Shown piece by piece: positions 26,096 through 35,732 of a stretch of 55,092 bases of DNA; positions within the stretch are counted from its first letter, which is position 1, and each line of letters begins with the position of its first letter. A model generated the notes under the pieces. The model did no database searches, was not told the DNA's origin, and was given only the letters and a program-made list of their open reading frames with translations. The DNA is taken from NCBI GenBank assembly GCA_030429005.1, contig JAUIDP010000014.1, positions 1-55,092 of the forward strand, read 5' to 3'. Source of the stretch: Gammaproteobacteria bacterium (GTDB taxonomy: Bacteria; Pseudomonadota; Gammaproteobacteria; Steroidobacterales; Woeseiaceae). Position numbers and translations under genes: made by a program.

Positions 26096-27524
26096 ACAGT
26101 CCGGAGAAAGCAGCCAGCGCCCGCTCGCGACTTTCTTTCAGGTCGACGACCGGGTACGGGTAGTCATCGCCCAGCGCGACACCCGCCTCCTCCAGGACAG
26201 CGGTCGGCGCTTCCCAGGGATTATGCAGGTACTTGTCCGGCATACTGTCGAGCTCCGGCACAAAGTTGCGCACGTAGACGCCGTCCGGGTCGAACTTCCG
26301 GCCCTGTAACACCGGATTGAAAATGCGGAAGTACGGTGCCGCATCCGCCCCGCAGCCGGCGACCCATTGCCAGCTCGCACTGTTGTTCGCCAGGTCGGCA
26401 TCGCAAAGGGTGTCCCAGAACCAGGCTGCACCGAGACGCCAGTCGAGCAACAGGTTCTTGACGAGAAATGAAGCGACAATCATGCGCACGCGGTTGTGCA
26501 TGTAACCGCTGCGCCAGAGCTCGCGCATACCGGCATCGACAATCGGTATACCGGTCCTGCCCTGCTGCCATCGCTCGAGCAGCTCTGCGTCGTCTCGCCA
26601 CGGAAACTCGTCGAACTTGTCCTGCAGGTTGTCCGTCGGCAAGCCGGGAAAATTGACCAGCAGGTTGTAGGAAAACTCGCGCCAGCCCAGTTCGCTCAGG
26701 AAATGCTCGAGATCCTCAGAGTTATCGCTGCCGTGGTCTTTGGCTGCGTACCACACCTGGTTGGGCGACACCTCTCCAAAGTGCAGGTGCGGGGACAAAC
26801 GCGACACGTTGTCGAGGTCCGGACGATTGCGGCCTTCCTTGTAATTGTTGATGCCGGCATCGAGAAATTTCTGCAACCGCTCCGCGGCCCCGGCTTCACC
26901 CGGCTGCCATTGTGCGGCCATGTCCTCGTACCACGGGGTAGCCGGCAACAGGCCCAGCTTCGAAAGCTCCTCACCCACTTGGCACTCGTATATCGCGAGG
27001 TCGGCGGGACGCTCAAGCGGCTTTCGCGGCGACTTTGCCGAGCCCAGGCAAGCCTTGCGATAAAACGGTGTAAACACTTTGTACGGAGTGCCATCAGGCT
27101 TGCGGACATCTTCAGGCTCGAACAGCAGCGAAGCATTGAAACTGCGCACAGCGAATTCCGCTTTGTCGAGTGCGCTCTTTATTGCCGTGTCCTGGCCGAC
27201 TCGCCAGGGCTCGTAGCAGCGGTTCCAGTACACGGCCGTTGCACCGGTTTTCTCAACCAGCCGCAACAAGATCTCCCGTGCATCGCCCTTGAGAAACACG
27301 AGACCGCCATCCAGCGATTCGTTCAGCGCGTGCAGGCTGCGATGCAACCACCAACGGCTCGCTCCGCCCATGGCGAAATTGCCGGCACTCGTCTCATCCA
27401 GCAGGTAGACCGGCAAGACAGGGCTACCGAGCTCTGCAGCGGCATTCAACGCGGGATTGTCGGCCAGCCTGAGGTCCTGGCGAAACCAGACAACCACAGG
27501 GGTTTCGTCGGCTAAGTTTCTCAT
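26094..27524 (-). CDS. phrB: Deoxyribodipyrimidine photolyase
   Basis: The enzyme uses blue light and reduced FAD to split cyclobutane pyrimidine dimers in DNA. The 476-residue length is that of class I CPD photolyases. It starts VVVWFRQDLRLADNPAL (antenna-binding domain), then has the FAD domain with INNYKEGRNRPDLDNVSRLS, WREFSYNLLVNFP, GIPIVDAGMRELWRSGYMHN and LADLANNSASWQWVAG-like sequence (DADLANNSASWQWVAG), followed by YFRIFNPVLQG. All these are catalytic-core motifs. The longer open frame upstream is not family-like, so I start at ATG 27524. Confidence 0.95.
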   Translation of the reverse strand: MRNLADETPVVVWFRQDLRLADNPALNAAAELGSPVLPVYLLDETSAGNFAMGGASRWWLHRSLHALNESLDGGLVFLKGDAREILLRLVEKTGATAVYWNRCYEPWRVGQDTAIKSALDKAEFAVRSFNASLLFEPEDVRKPDGTPYKVFTPFYRKACLGSAKSPRKPLERPADLAIYECQVGEELSKLGLLPATPWYEDMAAQWQPGEAGAAERLQKFLDAGINNYKEGRNRPDLDNVSRLSPHLHFGEVSPNQVWYAAKDHGSDNSEDLEHFLSELGWREFSYNLLVNFPGLPTDNLQDKFDEFPWRDDAELLERWQQGRTGIPIVDAGMRELWRSGYMHNRVRMIVASFLVKNLLLDWRLGAAWFWDTLCDADLANNSASWQWVAGCGADAAPYFRIFNPVLQGRKFDPDGVYVRNFVPELDSMPDKYLHNPWEAPTAVLEEAGVALGDDYPYPVVDLKESRERALAAFSGL

Positions 27525-27625
27525 GCAACCAGTATAGGCATCCTGCAGCCGCCAACATGTAATTAAATGTAACCGGAATGTCACTGCTGCGGGCGAGTCT
27601 GATGTAATCTTGATAGCGAGAAATC

Positions 27626-27653
27626 CGGGTCGGTCAACGAGAGGAGACCCGGG
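27626..27653 (+). other. Hairpin in the RND operon leader
   Basis: A 7-bp stem CCGGGTC/GACCCGG with a 14-base loop lies about 75 bases before the adaptor start. GGCC repeats at 27654-27681 could form a second hairpin. The 204-base intergenic region also holds two direct copies of ATGTAA (27558-27571). Role unknown. Confidence 0.35.
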
Positions 27654-27728
27654 GCCGCACTCCGAAAATGGCCTTGAGTCATTGCGGGGTTTTGTCGTGT
27701 TTATCGAACCAATTTGAATCGAGGTTGC

Positions 27729-28808
27729 ATGTCCACTTCCTGCCGCGCCCTGTTGTTGCTTTGCCTGCTGCACCTGTCATTCACTGCTGCCGCGCAGGCG
27801 CCGGTGCGCGTCGAAACTGTTTCGGACCGCACGATCGTCCGCCAGGTCAACGTGACCGGCACGGTCACGTCACCGCGCACCGCGGTACTGAGCACCGCCG
27901 TCGCGGGCCTCGTGGCTGACATCAGGATTGACGAAGGCCACCGCGTCGAGGCCGGAGACCCGTTGCTGGTACTTGACGCCGAACTGGCCCAGCTGGCGCT
28001 GGAGCGCGCCCTTGCCGAAGTGAAGCAACAGGAGATCGCCGTCGCGGATGCCAGGCGCCGTTTCAGCGAAGCGGAGCAGGTCGGTGAGTTACGCGGTATC
28101 GCGCGTACGCAGATCGAATCGCTGCGCGCCGAAGTTACAAGCGATGAAGCAGCCCTGGCTGCCGCGCAGGCAGCGGCACGCGAACAACAGGCGATCGTCG
28201 ACCGGCATACACTCAGGGCACCGTTTCCCGGTGTCATCAGCGAGCGACTGGCAGAGCTCGGCGAGTGGGTCAATCCCGGCAATGGCCTGCTGGAACTGGT
28301 GGCAACCAATAACCTGCGTTTCGACTTCCGTGTCGGCCAGGAGAACTACGCGATACTGACGCCACAGACACCGGTCGATATCACGCTGGATGTTGCTGCG
28401 GATCAGACGTTCTCTGGTCACATCGATACGATCGTCCCGATCAAGGATGCCAGCGCGCGCACCTTCCTCGTACGGGTACTCGCCGAGCAACCCGACGTCG
28501 AGAACGCACTGCACATTACGCCGGGCATGTCGGTCCGCGGCAAGCTCAACATCGACGCGGACCGCAGCAGCATCGCTGTATCACGGGATGCGATCCTGCG
28601 CTTTCCCGACGGCCGCGTGACAGTCTGGGTAGTGGATTCCGCTGACGACGTGCCGGTCGTCCGTGAACAGCGCGTGCGAACCGGCTTCGAATTTGACGGC
28701 ATGGTCGAGATACTCGACGGCCTCGCCGTCGGCGACGTCGTCGTGGTCCGGGGCAACGAGATGTTGCAGGAAGCCCAGGCTGTTTCGATTCTTAACCGGA
28801 AGTTGTAA
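27729..28808 (+). CDS. RND efflux periplasmic adaptor
   Basis: This 359-residue membrane-fusion protein links the RND pump to an outer-membrane channel. It has a signal peptide (ALLLLCLLHLSFTAAAQA), a beta-barrel/lipoyl start VTGTVTSPRTAVLSTAVAG with DEGHRVEAGDPLLVLD, a helical hairpin (about 75-150), the second lipoyl half TLRAPFPGVISERLAELGEW, and a C-terminal barrel ending VGDVVVVRGNEMLQEAQ. I start at ATG 27729; a TTG five codons earlier is less likely. The pump gene begins three bases after its stop. No outer-membrane factor gene is nearby, so it must be elsewhere. Confidence 0.92.
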   Translation: MSTSCRALLLLCLLHLSFTAAAQAPVRVETVSDRTIVRQVNVTGTVTSPRTAVLSTAVAGLVADIRIDEGHRVEAGDPLLVLDAELAQLALERALAEVKQQEIAVADARRRFSEAEQVGELRGIARTQIESLRAEVTSDEAALAAAQAAAREQQAIVDRHTLRAPFPGVISERLAELGEWVNPGNGLLELVATNNLRFDFRVGQENYAILTPQTPVDITLDVAADQTFSGHIDTIVPIKDASARTFLVRVLAEQPDVENALHITPGMSVRGKLNIDADRSSIAVSRDAILRFPDGRVTVWVVDSADDVPVVREQRVRTGFEFDGMVEILDGLAVGDVVVVRGNEMLQEAQAVSILNRKL

Positions 28809-28811
28809 GCC

Positions 28812-31800
28812 ATGTTTGACGCTATCGTACGCAACGGCATCCTGATGACAGTGGTCGCGCTGATCGTATCGGTGCTCGGCGTTCTGGCGGCCTTTCGTGT
28901 ACCTATCCAGATGATCCCCGATCTCGAGGTGCGCACGATTTCCATTCGTACGTCATGGCCGGGCGCAACACCGCAGGACGTTGAAAAAGAAATCGTCATC
29001 GAACAGGAAGAGTACCTGCGTTCGCTGCCTAACCTGCAGAGACTGGAGTCCGAAGCGTCGCGAGGCCGCGCCGATATCGAGCTCGAATTCCCGTTCGGCG
29101 TCGACATGACGCAGACGCTGATCGAAGTAAACAATGCATTGAACCAGGTACCTTCGTACCCGGAGAATGTCGACGAGCCACGCGTATTTGCCAACTCGTT
29201 CTCGGAAAATTCTTTCATGTTTTTCGGTATCTCGCCGTTGCCTGGCAATCCGCAGGATATCGATATGGTCATGATGCAGGACTTCGTCGTGGACAATGTC
29301 CGGACCCGCCTGTCCGGCGTGGCCGGCGTGTCACAGGTTGACATATCCGGCGGTGCCGAACGCCAGATCAAGATCCTGCTCGACCCGACGCGACTGGCCG
29401 ACCGGCAGTTGTCGATTCTCGATGTACGCAACGCGATTCGCGCGCGTAACCGGGATGTGTCGGGCGGAGAAATCGAGAGTGGCAAGCGTCGCTACCTGCT
29501 ACGCACGGTCGGCCGCTTCGATACCGTCGACGACCTGAACGACCTCATCATCGAACGGCGCGGCGACTCGCTGATACGACTGGGCGACGTTGCGACGGTG
29601 CAGCTCGACCATTCCGAGATCAACGGTTTCGCGTTCTTTAATGGCCAGCCGATCCTGTTCACGCGGGTCAATCGCGAGGCAGGCTCCAATGTCATCGATA
29701 TCAAGTACGCGATGCTCGATGCCGTGGAGCGTGTCAACCAGGATGTCCTGAATCCCAACGGCATGCGCATGCAACTCATTGCCGAGGATGCCGGCTACGT
29801 CGAAGCATCGGTACGCAACGTCTGGGTGAACCTGTCACTTGGCGCAATCTTCGCGACGGCGGTCATGTTCCTGTTCCTGCGCTCGGCCCGGGCGACCGCT
29901 GTTGGCGTGCTGGGTATCCCGATCTGTACCATCGCCGCGTTCATCGGGTTGCTCGCGGCCGGGCGCACGATCAATGTCATTTCACTCGCCGGGGTTGCCT
30001 TTGCCATCGGCATGACGCTCGACAACAGTATCGTCGTCATTGAAAGCATTGAACTCAAACGCAGGCTCGGTCTCGACCGGTTCCGCGCGGCAGTCGAAGG
30101 CGTCAAGGACGTCTGGACGGCTGTACTCGCATCCACGCTGACAACCATTCTCGTGTTCCTGCCAATCCTGTTCATCCAGGAAGAGGCCGGGCAACTGTAC
30201 TCGGACGTGGCCATCGCCATTTCCGCGTCGATCATGGCGTCGATGCTGGTCGCTATAACGCTGATCCCGACGGCCAGCGCACGGCTGTCCTTCGGCACCG
30301 AGGGACGCGAGCGCAGCGACAGCGACTTCCGCAGACGCCTGCTCGCGCGCATCGACACGCTGATCGCTACGCCGAAGCGACGCCGCCTGACCATCGGCGC
30401 AACGCTGGCCGCCAGCATCGGCGTCATCGTGCTTCTGACACCGCCCGCCGAGTACCTGCCCGAGGGTGAGGAACCGAAGACGTTCGCGCGCATGAATGCA
30501 CCGCCGGGCTACAACCTGGAGACGATGACCGAGATCGGCATGGAACTGCAGGACTATTACCTGCCGTTCGTTGATGACGATCCAGATCGATTCGACAATG
30601 GTGAGGCCGATGTACCGGCGCTCAAGTACCTGAACACGAGAATTTCGGCCGACGGTTTTCGCATTATCGCCGAGCCCGTAAGTCACGCCCATATCGACGA
30701 CCTGATGGACGTCATGACGGAGCGCTTCCAGGAGTATCCGGGCATGCGTGCGTTCGCTTCCCGCGGCTCGATTATCTCGAGCAACAACGGCGGCACCCGC
30801 AGCATTAACCTCGACATTTCCGGCCCGACGCTCGGCGTAATCTACGATGCGGCGATCGCCACGTACCGGCGCGCCGAGGAAGTTTTCGGTAACCCGCGGA
30901 TACAGTCGAGCCCGTCGGCACTTGCCTTGTCGCAACCACTGCTCGAAGTGCGACCCGACTGGGCACGAGCCGCCGAACTGGGCCTGGCAGCCGGTGATGT
31001 CGGCTACACGGTGGCTGCACTGATGGACGGTGCATTCGTCGATGAGTACTTCCAGGGCGACGACAAGATCGACATCTACCTGTACGGCACCACCGGCGGC
31101 GGTGCCGATGTCGACAGCATCGGCGGACTGCCGATCTTCACGCCGCAGGGCAGTATCCTGCCGCTGGAGTCCATCGCCACCATCCAGGAAACAGTCGACA
31201 CGAGTTCCGTCCGGCGTGTGAACGGCCAGCGTACCGTGACGCTGAACATCATCCCGCCGCCGTCTATCGCACTCGAGAACGGCGTGGAGATGGTGCGCAA
31301 TGACGTCGTCGCCTTCATGCGCGAGTCCGGGACGTTACCGTCGACCGTGAACATCGATATTTCCGGCGCCAGCGACCAGCTCGACGCCACGCAGGCAGCC
31401 CTTGCAGCCAACCTCCCCGTTGCGCTGATTATCGTCTACCTGCTGCTCGTCGCCATCTTCAAGCACTGGGGCTTCCCGCTGCTGATCATGACGACAATCC
31501 CGCTGGGCATTGCTGGCGGCATCGTCGGCCTGACGCTCTTGAATGTCACCGGAGCATTGCTGGGCTGGCTGGGACTCGGTGGCCTGAACCAGCCGTTTGA
31601 CATGATCACGATGCTCGGCTTCCTGATCCTGATGGGCACCGTCGTGAACAACCCGATCCTGATCGTCGACCGGGCCATGCGGCATATGCAGGAACAGGGT
31701 TCGACGGCAATCGATGCGGTACGCGAAGCCGTTGCCTCGCGCCTGCGGCCGATTGCGATGTCGACACTGACGACCATTTGCGGCCTGTCGCCGCTGGTGT

Positions 31801-31985
31801 TCATCCCCGGCGCCGGTACCGAGTTATACCGCGGCGTGGGCGCGATCGTGCTGTTTGGCATTCTTGGCGCCGCGTTCGTGTCGCTGACCATGTTGCCGGC
31901 ACTGACGATCGCTGTCCTGCAGTGGAACGAAGACCGCAAGACCGTGGCTGCACAGAAGGGCTCAGAGCCGCTCCTGACACCCTAG
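28812..31985 (+). CDS. RND family efflux permease
   Basis: The 1057-residue protein is an AcrB-like RND pump with two repeats of transmembrane and porter domains. TM1 leads to FRVPIQMIPDLEVRTISI; the fourth helix has GMTLDNSIVVIESIE; the tenth helix has GTVVNNPILIVDRAM. In E. coli AcrB the proton relay is Asp-Asp in TM4 and Lys in TM10; here these read Asp-Asn and Asn, a variant known from other RND subfamilies. Substrate cannot be told. It forms an operon with the adaptor, with a three-base gap. Confidence 0.94.
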   Translation: MFDAIVRNGILMTVVALIVSVLGVLAAFRVPIQMIPDLEVRTISIRTSWPGATPQDVEKEIVIEQEEYLRSLPNLQRLESEASRGRADIELEFPFGVDMTQTLIEVNNALNQVPSYPENVDEPRVFANSFSENSFMFFGISPLPGNPQDIDMVMMQDFVVDNVRTRLSGVAGVSQVDISGGAERQIKILLDPTRLADRQLSILDVRNAIRARNRDVSGGEIESGKRRYLLRTVGRFDTVDDLNDLIIERRGDSLIRLGDVATVQLDHSEINGFAFFNGQPILFTRVNREAGSNVIDIKYAMLDAVERVNQDVLNPNGMRMQLIAEDAGYVEASVRNVWVNLSLGAIFATAVMFLFLRSARATAVGVLGIPICTIAAFIGLLAAGRTINVISLAGVAFAIGMTLDNSIVVIESIELKRRLGLDRFRAAVEGVKDVWTAVLASTLTTILVFLPILFIQEEAGQLYSDVAIAISASIMASMLVAITLIPTASARLSFGTEGRERSDSDFRRRLLARIDTLIATPKRRRLTIGATLAASIGVIVLLTPPAEYLPEGEEPKTFARMNAPPGYNLETMTEIGMELQDYYLPFVDDDPDRFDNGEADVPALKYLNTRISADGFRIIAEPVSHAHIDDLMDVMTERFQEYPGMRAFASRGSIISSNNGGTRSINLDISGPTLGVIYDAAIATYRRAEEVFGNPRIQSSPSALALSQPLLEVRPDWARAAELGLAAGDVGYTVAALMDGAFVDEYFQGDDKIDIYLYGTTGGGADVDSIGGLPIFTPQGSILPLESIATIQETVDTSSVRRVNGQRTVTLNIIPPPSIALENGVEMVRNDVVAFMRESGTLPSTVNIDISGASDQLDATQAALAANLPVALIIVYLLLVAIFKHWGFPLLIMTTIPLGIAGGIVGLTLLNVTGALLGWLGLGGLNQPFDMITMLGFLILMGTVVNNPILIVDRAMRHMQEQGSTAIDAVREAVASRLRPIAMSTLTTICGLSPLVFIPGAGTELYRGVGAIVLFGILGAAFVSLTMLPALTIAVLQWNEDRKTVAAQKGSEPLLTP

Positions 31986-32015
31986 CCGGGAAATCGTGAC
32001 GGCAAGGTGCCTGCT

Positions 32016-34574
32016 TCAGAAACGGTAGTCCAGCCCTACGCCCCAATAAGCACCATTAAAGCCGAACGGTGCCGAGCGACGCGAATAGCGGAAAACCGTC
32101 AGGCTGCCCATGTCCATTGCGCCCGGGCTTGATTCGAACAGACCGCCGCGTGATGTCGAATTGGTCACCTCGTCCGGAGTGACGTCGAAAATATTGATAC
32201 CGGTCAGGTAAGCCGTCAGGTGATCGCCGAAGTCATAAGCGACCCGCAGGTCTGTCAGTGTCTCGGCCCCGTAGGTCTGGCTGCCCTGGTCGACGGTTGT
32301 GTACTCGCCATAGTATTGCAGCGCCAGGTTGACGCTTAGACGCTCGCCTGCCCAGTTGCCACTCAGGATACCCCGGCTGTCCGGTTGCCAGGTTTCGATC
32401 ACCGAAGGCTGGAAGCCGCCGAAAATGTCTTCCGGCGCGATCGTTCCCAGGCCCGGCGAATTCGAAAAGATGTCGGTAATCTCTGTGTCGGTGAAATTAG
32501 CGGCCAGCGTGATCGTAGCGTCGCCACCCAGCAACTGGATATCGCCGAAGGTGGACACGATATCGACGCCGGATGTTTCGGTGTCAATAGCGTTCAGGAA
32601 GAATTGCCCACCGCCGGACCCCGTTGCGGTCAGCGCGGCGTCGAGGATCGGAGAGAGGCCGAATCCGAGGTTGTTACTGATGACGATACGATCTTCGATG
32701 TCGATGGAATAATAGTCAATCGCAAGGTTCCAGCGGTCCGAGATGTCGACAACCACACCAAAACTGAAATTGGTCGACTCCTCTTCCTTAAGCTCCGGAA
32801 TGCCGATAGCTTGCGCCAGCAAACTGTCATTGCGGAACGTTCCAGTCTCAATCTGCTGTCCGCCAATAAATTGCGTGCTGATATTGCTGAAATACAACTG
32901 CTGCATAGACGGTGCACGGAAACCTGTGCTGGCAGCAGCACGCAGCCGGAATGAATCCGTTACTCTCAGGTTTCCGGCAAGCTTGAAGTTGGTCGTATCG
33001 CCGAAGCCTTCGTAGTCGTCATATCGAACAGCGCCGTTGAGCAGCAGGCGATCGGTCGCCTGCCATTCCACATCGGTATAGAAAGAGATGACTTCACGAG
33101 TCTCGTCAGCTTCGCTCGAAGGGGCGATTCCCCCGAATCCCTGCGTACCACCACCGGCATCCTGGGGATACAATGACACACCCATGTCGGTATCGTAGTC
33201 GGTGTAGGAATACTCATCGCCCGACGAGACCCTGTACTCGTCTTCCCGCAGCTCGGCGCCAAGCGATACAAACCAGTCACCGAAAGGCCGACTGTAGTCA
33301 AGATTGAACGTCTGCAGGCCCAGTTCGATTTCGTAGGCGTCTGCAGCCCGCGGGATCTGCGCGCGGATATCCGCGTCACTCAGGCCCTGGCCGTAATTCA
33401 GTTCGTTAACGAACGAATAGTTGACCGTGTTGCTGGTGCGGTAGCCGATCCGGTTCGTGCCTTCGGTGATGGACAGGTCGAGCATGCCGCCATCATCAAA
33501 CTCTGTGCGATAGCCAACATTGACGGACTGATCGGTAATATCAGAATTAATCAGCGGCAGAAAGCCGTCGATAATGACGTTCTCTCCATCATCCAGGTCT
33601 GCACCGGAACCTGCAGGGTTTCGATTGAAAGCGCCGGACTGGTTCTCGCGCCGCGAGTACGTCACGAAGCCATACAATTCACCTTCGCCAAGCCCAACCC
33701 CGGTGTTCAGGACAATCGCTGTTTGTTCGGAGTCTGCATCGCCGATGCGGAATGGGTCGCGGCTCGGGCTGTTTACCTCGCGCGACTCGTTACCCGGCGC
33801 CGGCTCGAGGTAGCCATTGCCGTCTGTATCCATACAGCCGCCGTAGAGGCAGACGCCCTGTGGGTTTGCGCGCGTGGTTGCCTCCCGGTCGCGGTAATTG
33901 AATGAGATGTTCAGGTAGCCATCGTCGCCCAGTGCGAAGCCCTTGTTGGCGTTGAAGTTGACTGTCTGTCCGTCGCCTTCGGTGTACTCGCCACCAGATA
34001 TGCCCAACTCACCACCGGATGCATAGTCTTTTAGCTGAATGTTGATCACTCCGGCGATCGCATCGGAACCATACTGTGCCGCCGCGCCGTCTCGCAAAAC
34101 TTCGATGCGCTTGATGGCGACAGCCGGTATGGCATTTAAATCTGTGCCGGCGGTGCCGCGACCTACCGAATTGTTAATGTGAATCAGCGCGGCCTGATGT
34201 CGCCGCTTGCCGTTCACCAGTACCAACGTCTGGTCCGGCCCGAGTCCGCGCAGTGTCGCCGGGCGCAGGGCATCTGTACCGTCTGAAATCGACGAACTGG
34301 AAAAATTGAACGACGGCGCGAGATTTTGCAGCATGCGGCCAACTTCAGTCTGGCCCGTTGCCGTCATTTCCTCGGCACCCAGTGAGTCAACCGGTACGGC
34401 CAGGTCCTCGGACACCCTGCCGGGCGCGCGAGTACCCAGGGTGACAATCTCTTCGATTACTTCGCCCTGCTCCTGTGCGATAGCGCCGGGACCGGCAAAA
34501 ACTGCCGCAGCAGCCATTAGTGCCAGTATTGCGCGCGGAACACACGCCGGCGCGAACATCTTCTGTTTGCTCAT
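32016..34574 (-). CDS. TonB-dependent receptor, substrate unknown
   Basis: An 852-residue outer-membrane receptor. The signal peptide (about 1-30, ending AGPGAIAQ) is followed by EVIEEIVTLGTRAPGR, a TonB-box-like region, then a plug with LRGLGPDQTLVLVNGKRRH and IEVLRDGAAAQYGSDAIAGV. The barrel ends GVGLDYRF with a terminal Phe. I start at ATG 34574 behind GGGGGAGA, not the longer frame. This plug style is common in receptors of marine gammaproteobacteria that import organic nutrients. There is no adjacent metabolic gene that names the substrate. Confidence 0.92.
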   Translation of the reverse strand: MSKQKMFAPACVPRAILALMAAAAVFAGPGAIAQEQGEVIEEIVTLGTRAPGRVSEDLAVPVDSLGAEEMTATGQTEVGRMLQNLAPSFNFSSSSISDGTDALRPATLRGLGPDQTLVLVNGKRRHQAALIHINNSVGRGTAGTDLNAIPAVAIKRIEVLRDGAAAQYGSDAIAGVINIQLKDYASGGELGISGGEYTEGDGQTVNFNANKGFALGDDGYLNISFNYRDREATTRANPQGVCLYGGCMDTDGNGYLEPAPGNESREVNSPSRDPFRIGDADSEQTAIVLNTGVGLGEGELYGFVTYSRRENQSGAFNRNPAGSGADLDDGENVIIDGFLPLINSDITDQSVNVGYRTEFDDGGMLDLSITEGTNRIGYRTSNTVNYSFVNELNYGQGLSDADIRAQIPRAADAYEIELGLQTFNLDYSRPFGDWFVSLGAELREDEYRVSSGDEYSYTDYDTDMGVSLYPQDAGGGTQGFGGIAPSSEADETREVISFYTDVEWQATDRLLLNGAVRYDDYEGFGDTTNFKLAGNLRVTDSFRLRAAASTGFRAPSMQQLYFSNISTQFIGGQQIETGTFRNDSLLAQAIGIPELKEEESTNFSFGVVVDISDRWNLAIDYYSIDIEDRIVISNNLGFGLSPILDAALTATGSGGGQFFLNAIDTETSGVDIVSTFGDIQLLGGDATITLAANFTDTEITDIFSNSPGLGTIAPEDIFGGFQPSVIETWQPDSRGILSGNWAGERLSVNLALQYYGEYTTVDQGSQTYGAETLTDLRVAYDFGDHLTAYLTGINIFDVTPDEVTNSTSRGGLFESSPGAMDMGSLTVFRYSRRSAPFGFNGAYWGVGLDYRF

Positions 34575-34704
34575 GATTTCTCCCCCGAGATCGACTGTGC
34601 AGGTCTTCGGACCTGCTGCTGTATTCAGTTTGACCGGAATCGAGTCGCTTGATTCAATTCCGCGCCGCCTCACATATACAGCTTAGTACAAAAAGTTATA
34701 ACCG

Positions 34705-35631
34705 CTACCCGCCGAAGCCGATCTCGAGGCCGATCTTGCCGCGATCGCGGACTTCGCCGGTTTCAAACTCGGCAAACCACTTGATGCGTTCAAGGCCGGA
34801 CCAGCGATACTCGAACAGGATGCCGAGCGCATTGCCGAAGCTGAGAAAATCTTCCGTCAGAACCGCACGCTCGCCGAACTCCCGCGGCACGTAGGCATAG
34901 TAGGTAAACCACTCCAGCTCGCCGGATTCGAGATTAAAAGGTGCAAGCACGCTGAAGACGCTCTTGGTTGAGTCGGACTTGAACCCGTGCACGAGTTCGA
35001 CGCTCCAGGCGATGTCTCTGCGTGTCGTCAGGCGCAGTTCGGTCCGTACGTAATTTTCGTCGAGCATTCGTTCGCCGCCGAGCTCGTAGGTCAGGAACTC
35101 GTTGATACGTCCTGAGTACTCCAGCTCGAAAAAATTGAGGTCGAACGGCTCACTCAGTGCATTGCTGGCGCGCAGGTCGCTGAGATCGCCTGCGACCAGC
35201 TCCAGCCGGTCATCGCCAATTGCAACCACGCCGCGCACGCCACGAATCCAGCCCTCATCCGAAAGGCCCGTCGAGGACACGCGCCCTTTATAGGGGGGAA
35301 TGACACCGAACTCGACCTTGTTGTTTCCGGCGGCCCAGCGACCGAAAAACCAGCGCACATTGATGTCGTCACGGCCACCAAAGGTGTTGTAAGCCGAAGG
35401 AAACGCCGCACCGGTTGCAACAAAGGCGTGCACGCTCCACTGCTCGTTGAAACTGAACTCCGGTTTGAAGCGAAACCGGTACTGCTCGCGCCTTGCCCGA
35501 TTGCTCGAATCGTCCAGGCGCAGCGAAACGTCACCCGGGAAGCCGAACTCTCCGGCGGCAGGTTGCGCGAACAGGATGACGGCGGACAGCAACGAGCAAC
35601 GTGCAATCGCCAGGAAACGAGCGGTGATCAA
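34705..35631 (-). CDS. Outer-membrane beta-barrel-like protein
   Basis: I recognise no family here with certainty. The 308-residue protein has a signal peptide (about 1-26) and many alternating strands ending in charged turns, for example YRFRFKPEFSFNEQWSVHAF, DDINVRWFFGRWAAG, NKVEFGVIPPYKG, DLNFFELEYSGRINEF, YVRTELRLTTRRDIAW, and GKIGLEIGFGG at the end. This fits a 12- to 16-stranded barrel. It lies 130 bases before the TonB receptor on the same strand, so it may be cotranscribed, and it is divergent from the beta-helix gene. Confidence 0.6.
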   Translation of the reverse strand: MITARFLAIARCSLLSAVILFAQPAAGEFGFPGDVSLRLDDSSNRARREQYRFRFKPEFSFNEQWSVHAFVATGAAFPSAYNTFGGRDDINVRWFFGRWAAGNNKVEFGVIPPYKGRVSSTGLSDEGWIRGVRGVVAIGDDRLELVAGDLSDLRASNALSEPFDLNFFELEYSGRINEFLTYELGGERMLDENYVRTELRLTTRRDIAWSVELVHGFKSDSTKSVFSVLAPFNLESGELEWFTYYAYVPREFGERAVLTEDFLSFGNALGILFEYRWSGLERIKWFAEFETGEVRDRGKIGLEIGFGG

Positions 35632-35732
35632 GGCCTTTTATTCTTCCCGAAACAGAAATTCAACGTCCTTGTAACACACTTCTCTTAGCGTACGGAGGAT
35701 AACCAGAACGCATCGACGTGGGAGAAACAAGC

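Noticed and set aside
27558-27571. CarH/LitR operator
   Set aside because: The two ATGTAA copies are direct and short. No regulator gene is nearby, so I could not support more than a note.
31950-31985. Another copy of the GGGGTCAG element at the end of the RND gene
   Set aside because: AAGGGCTCAGAGCC is only partly similar, lies in the coding frame and has no inverted partner.
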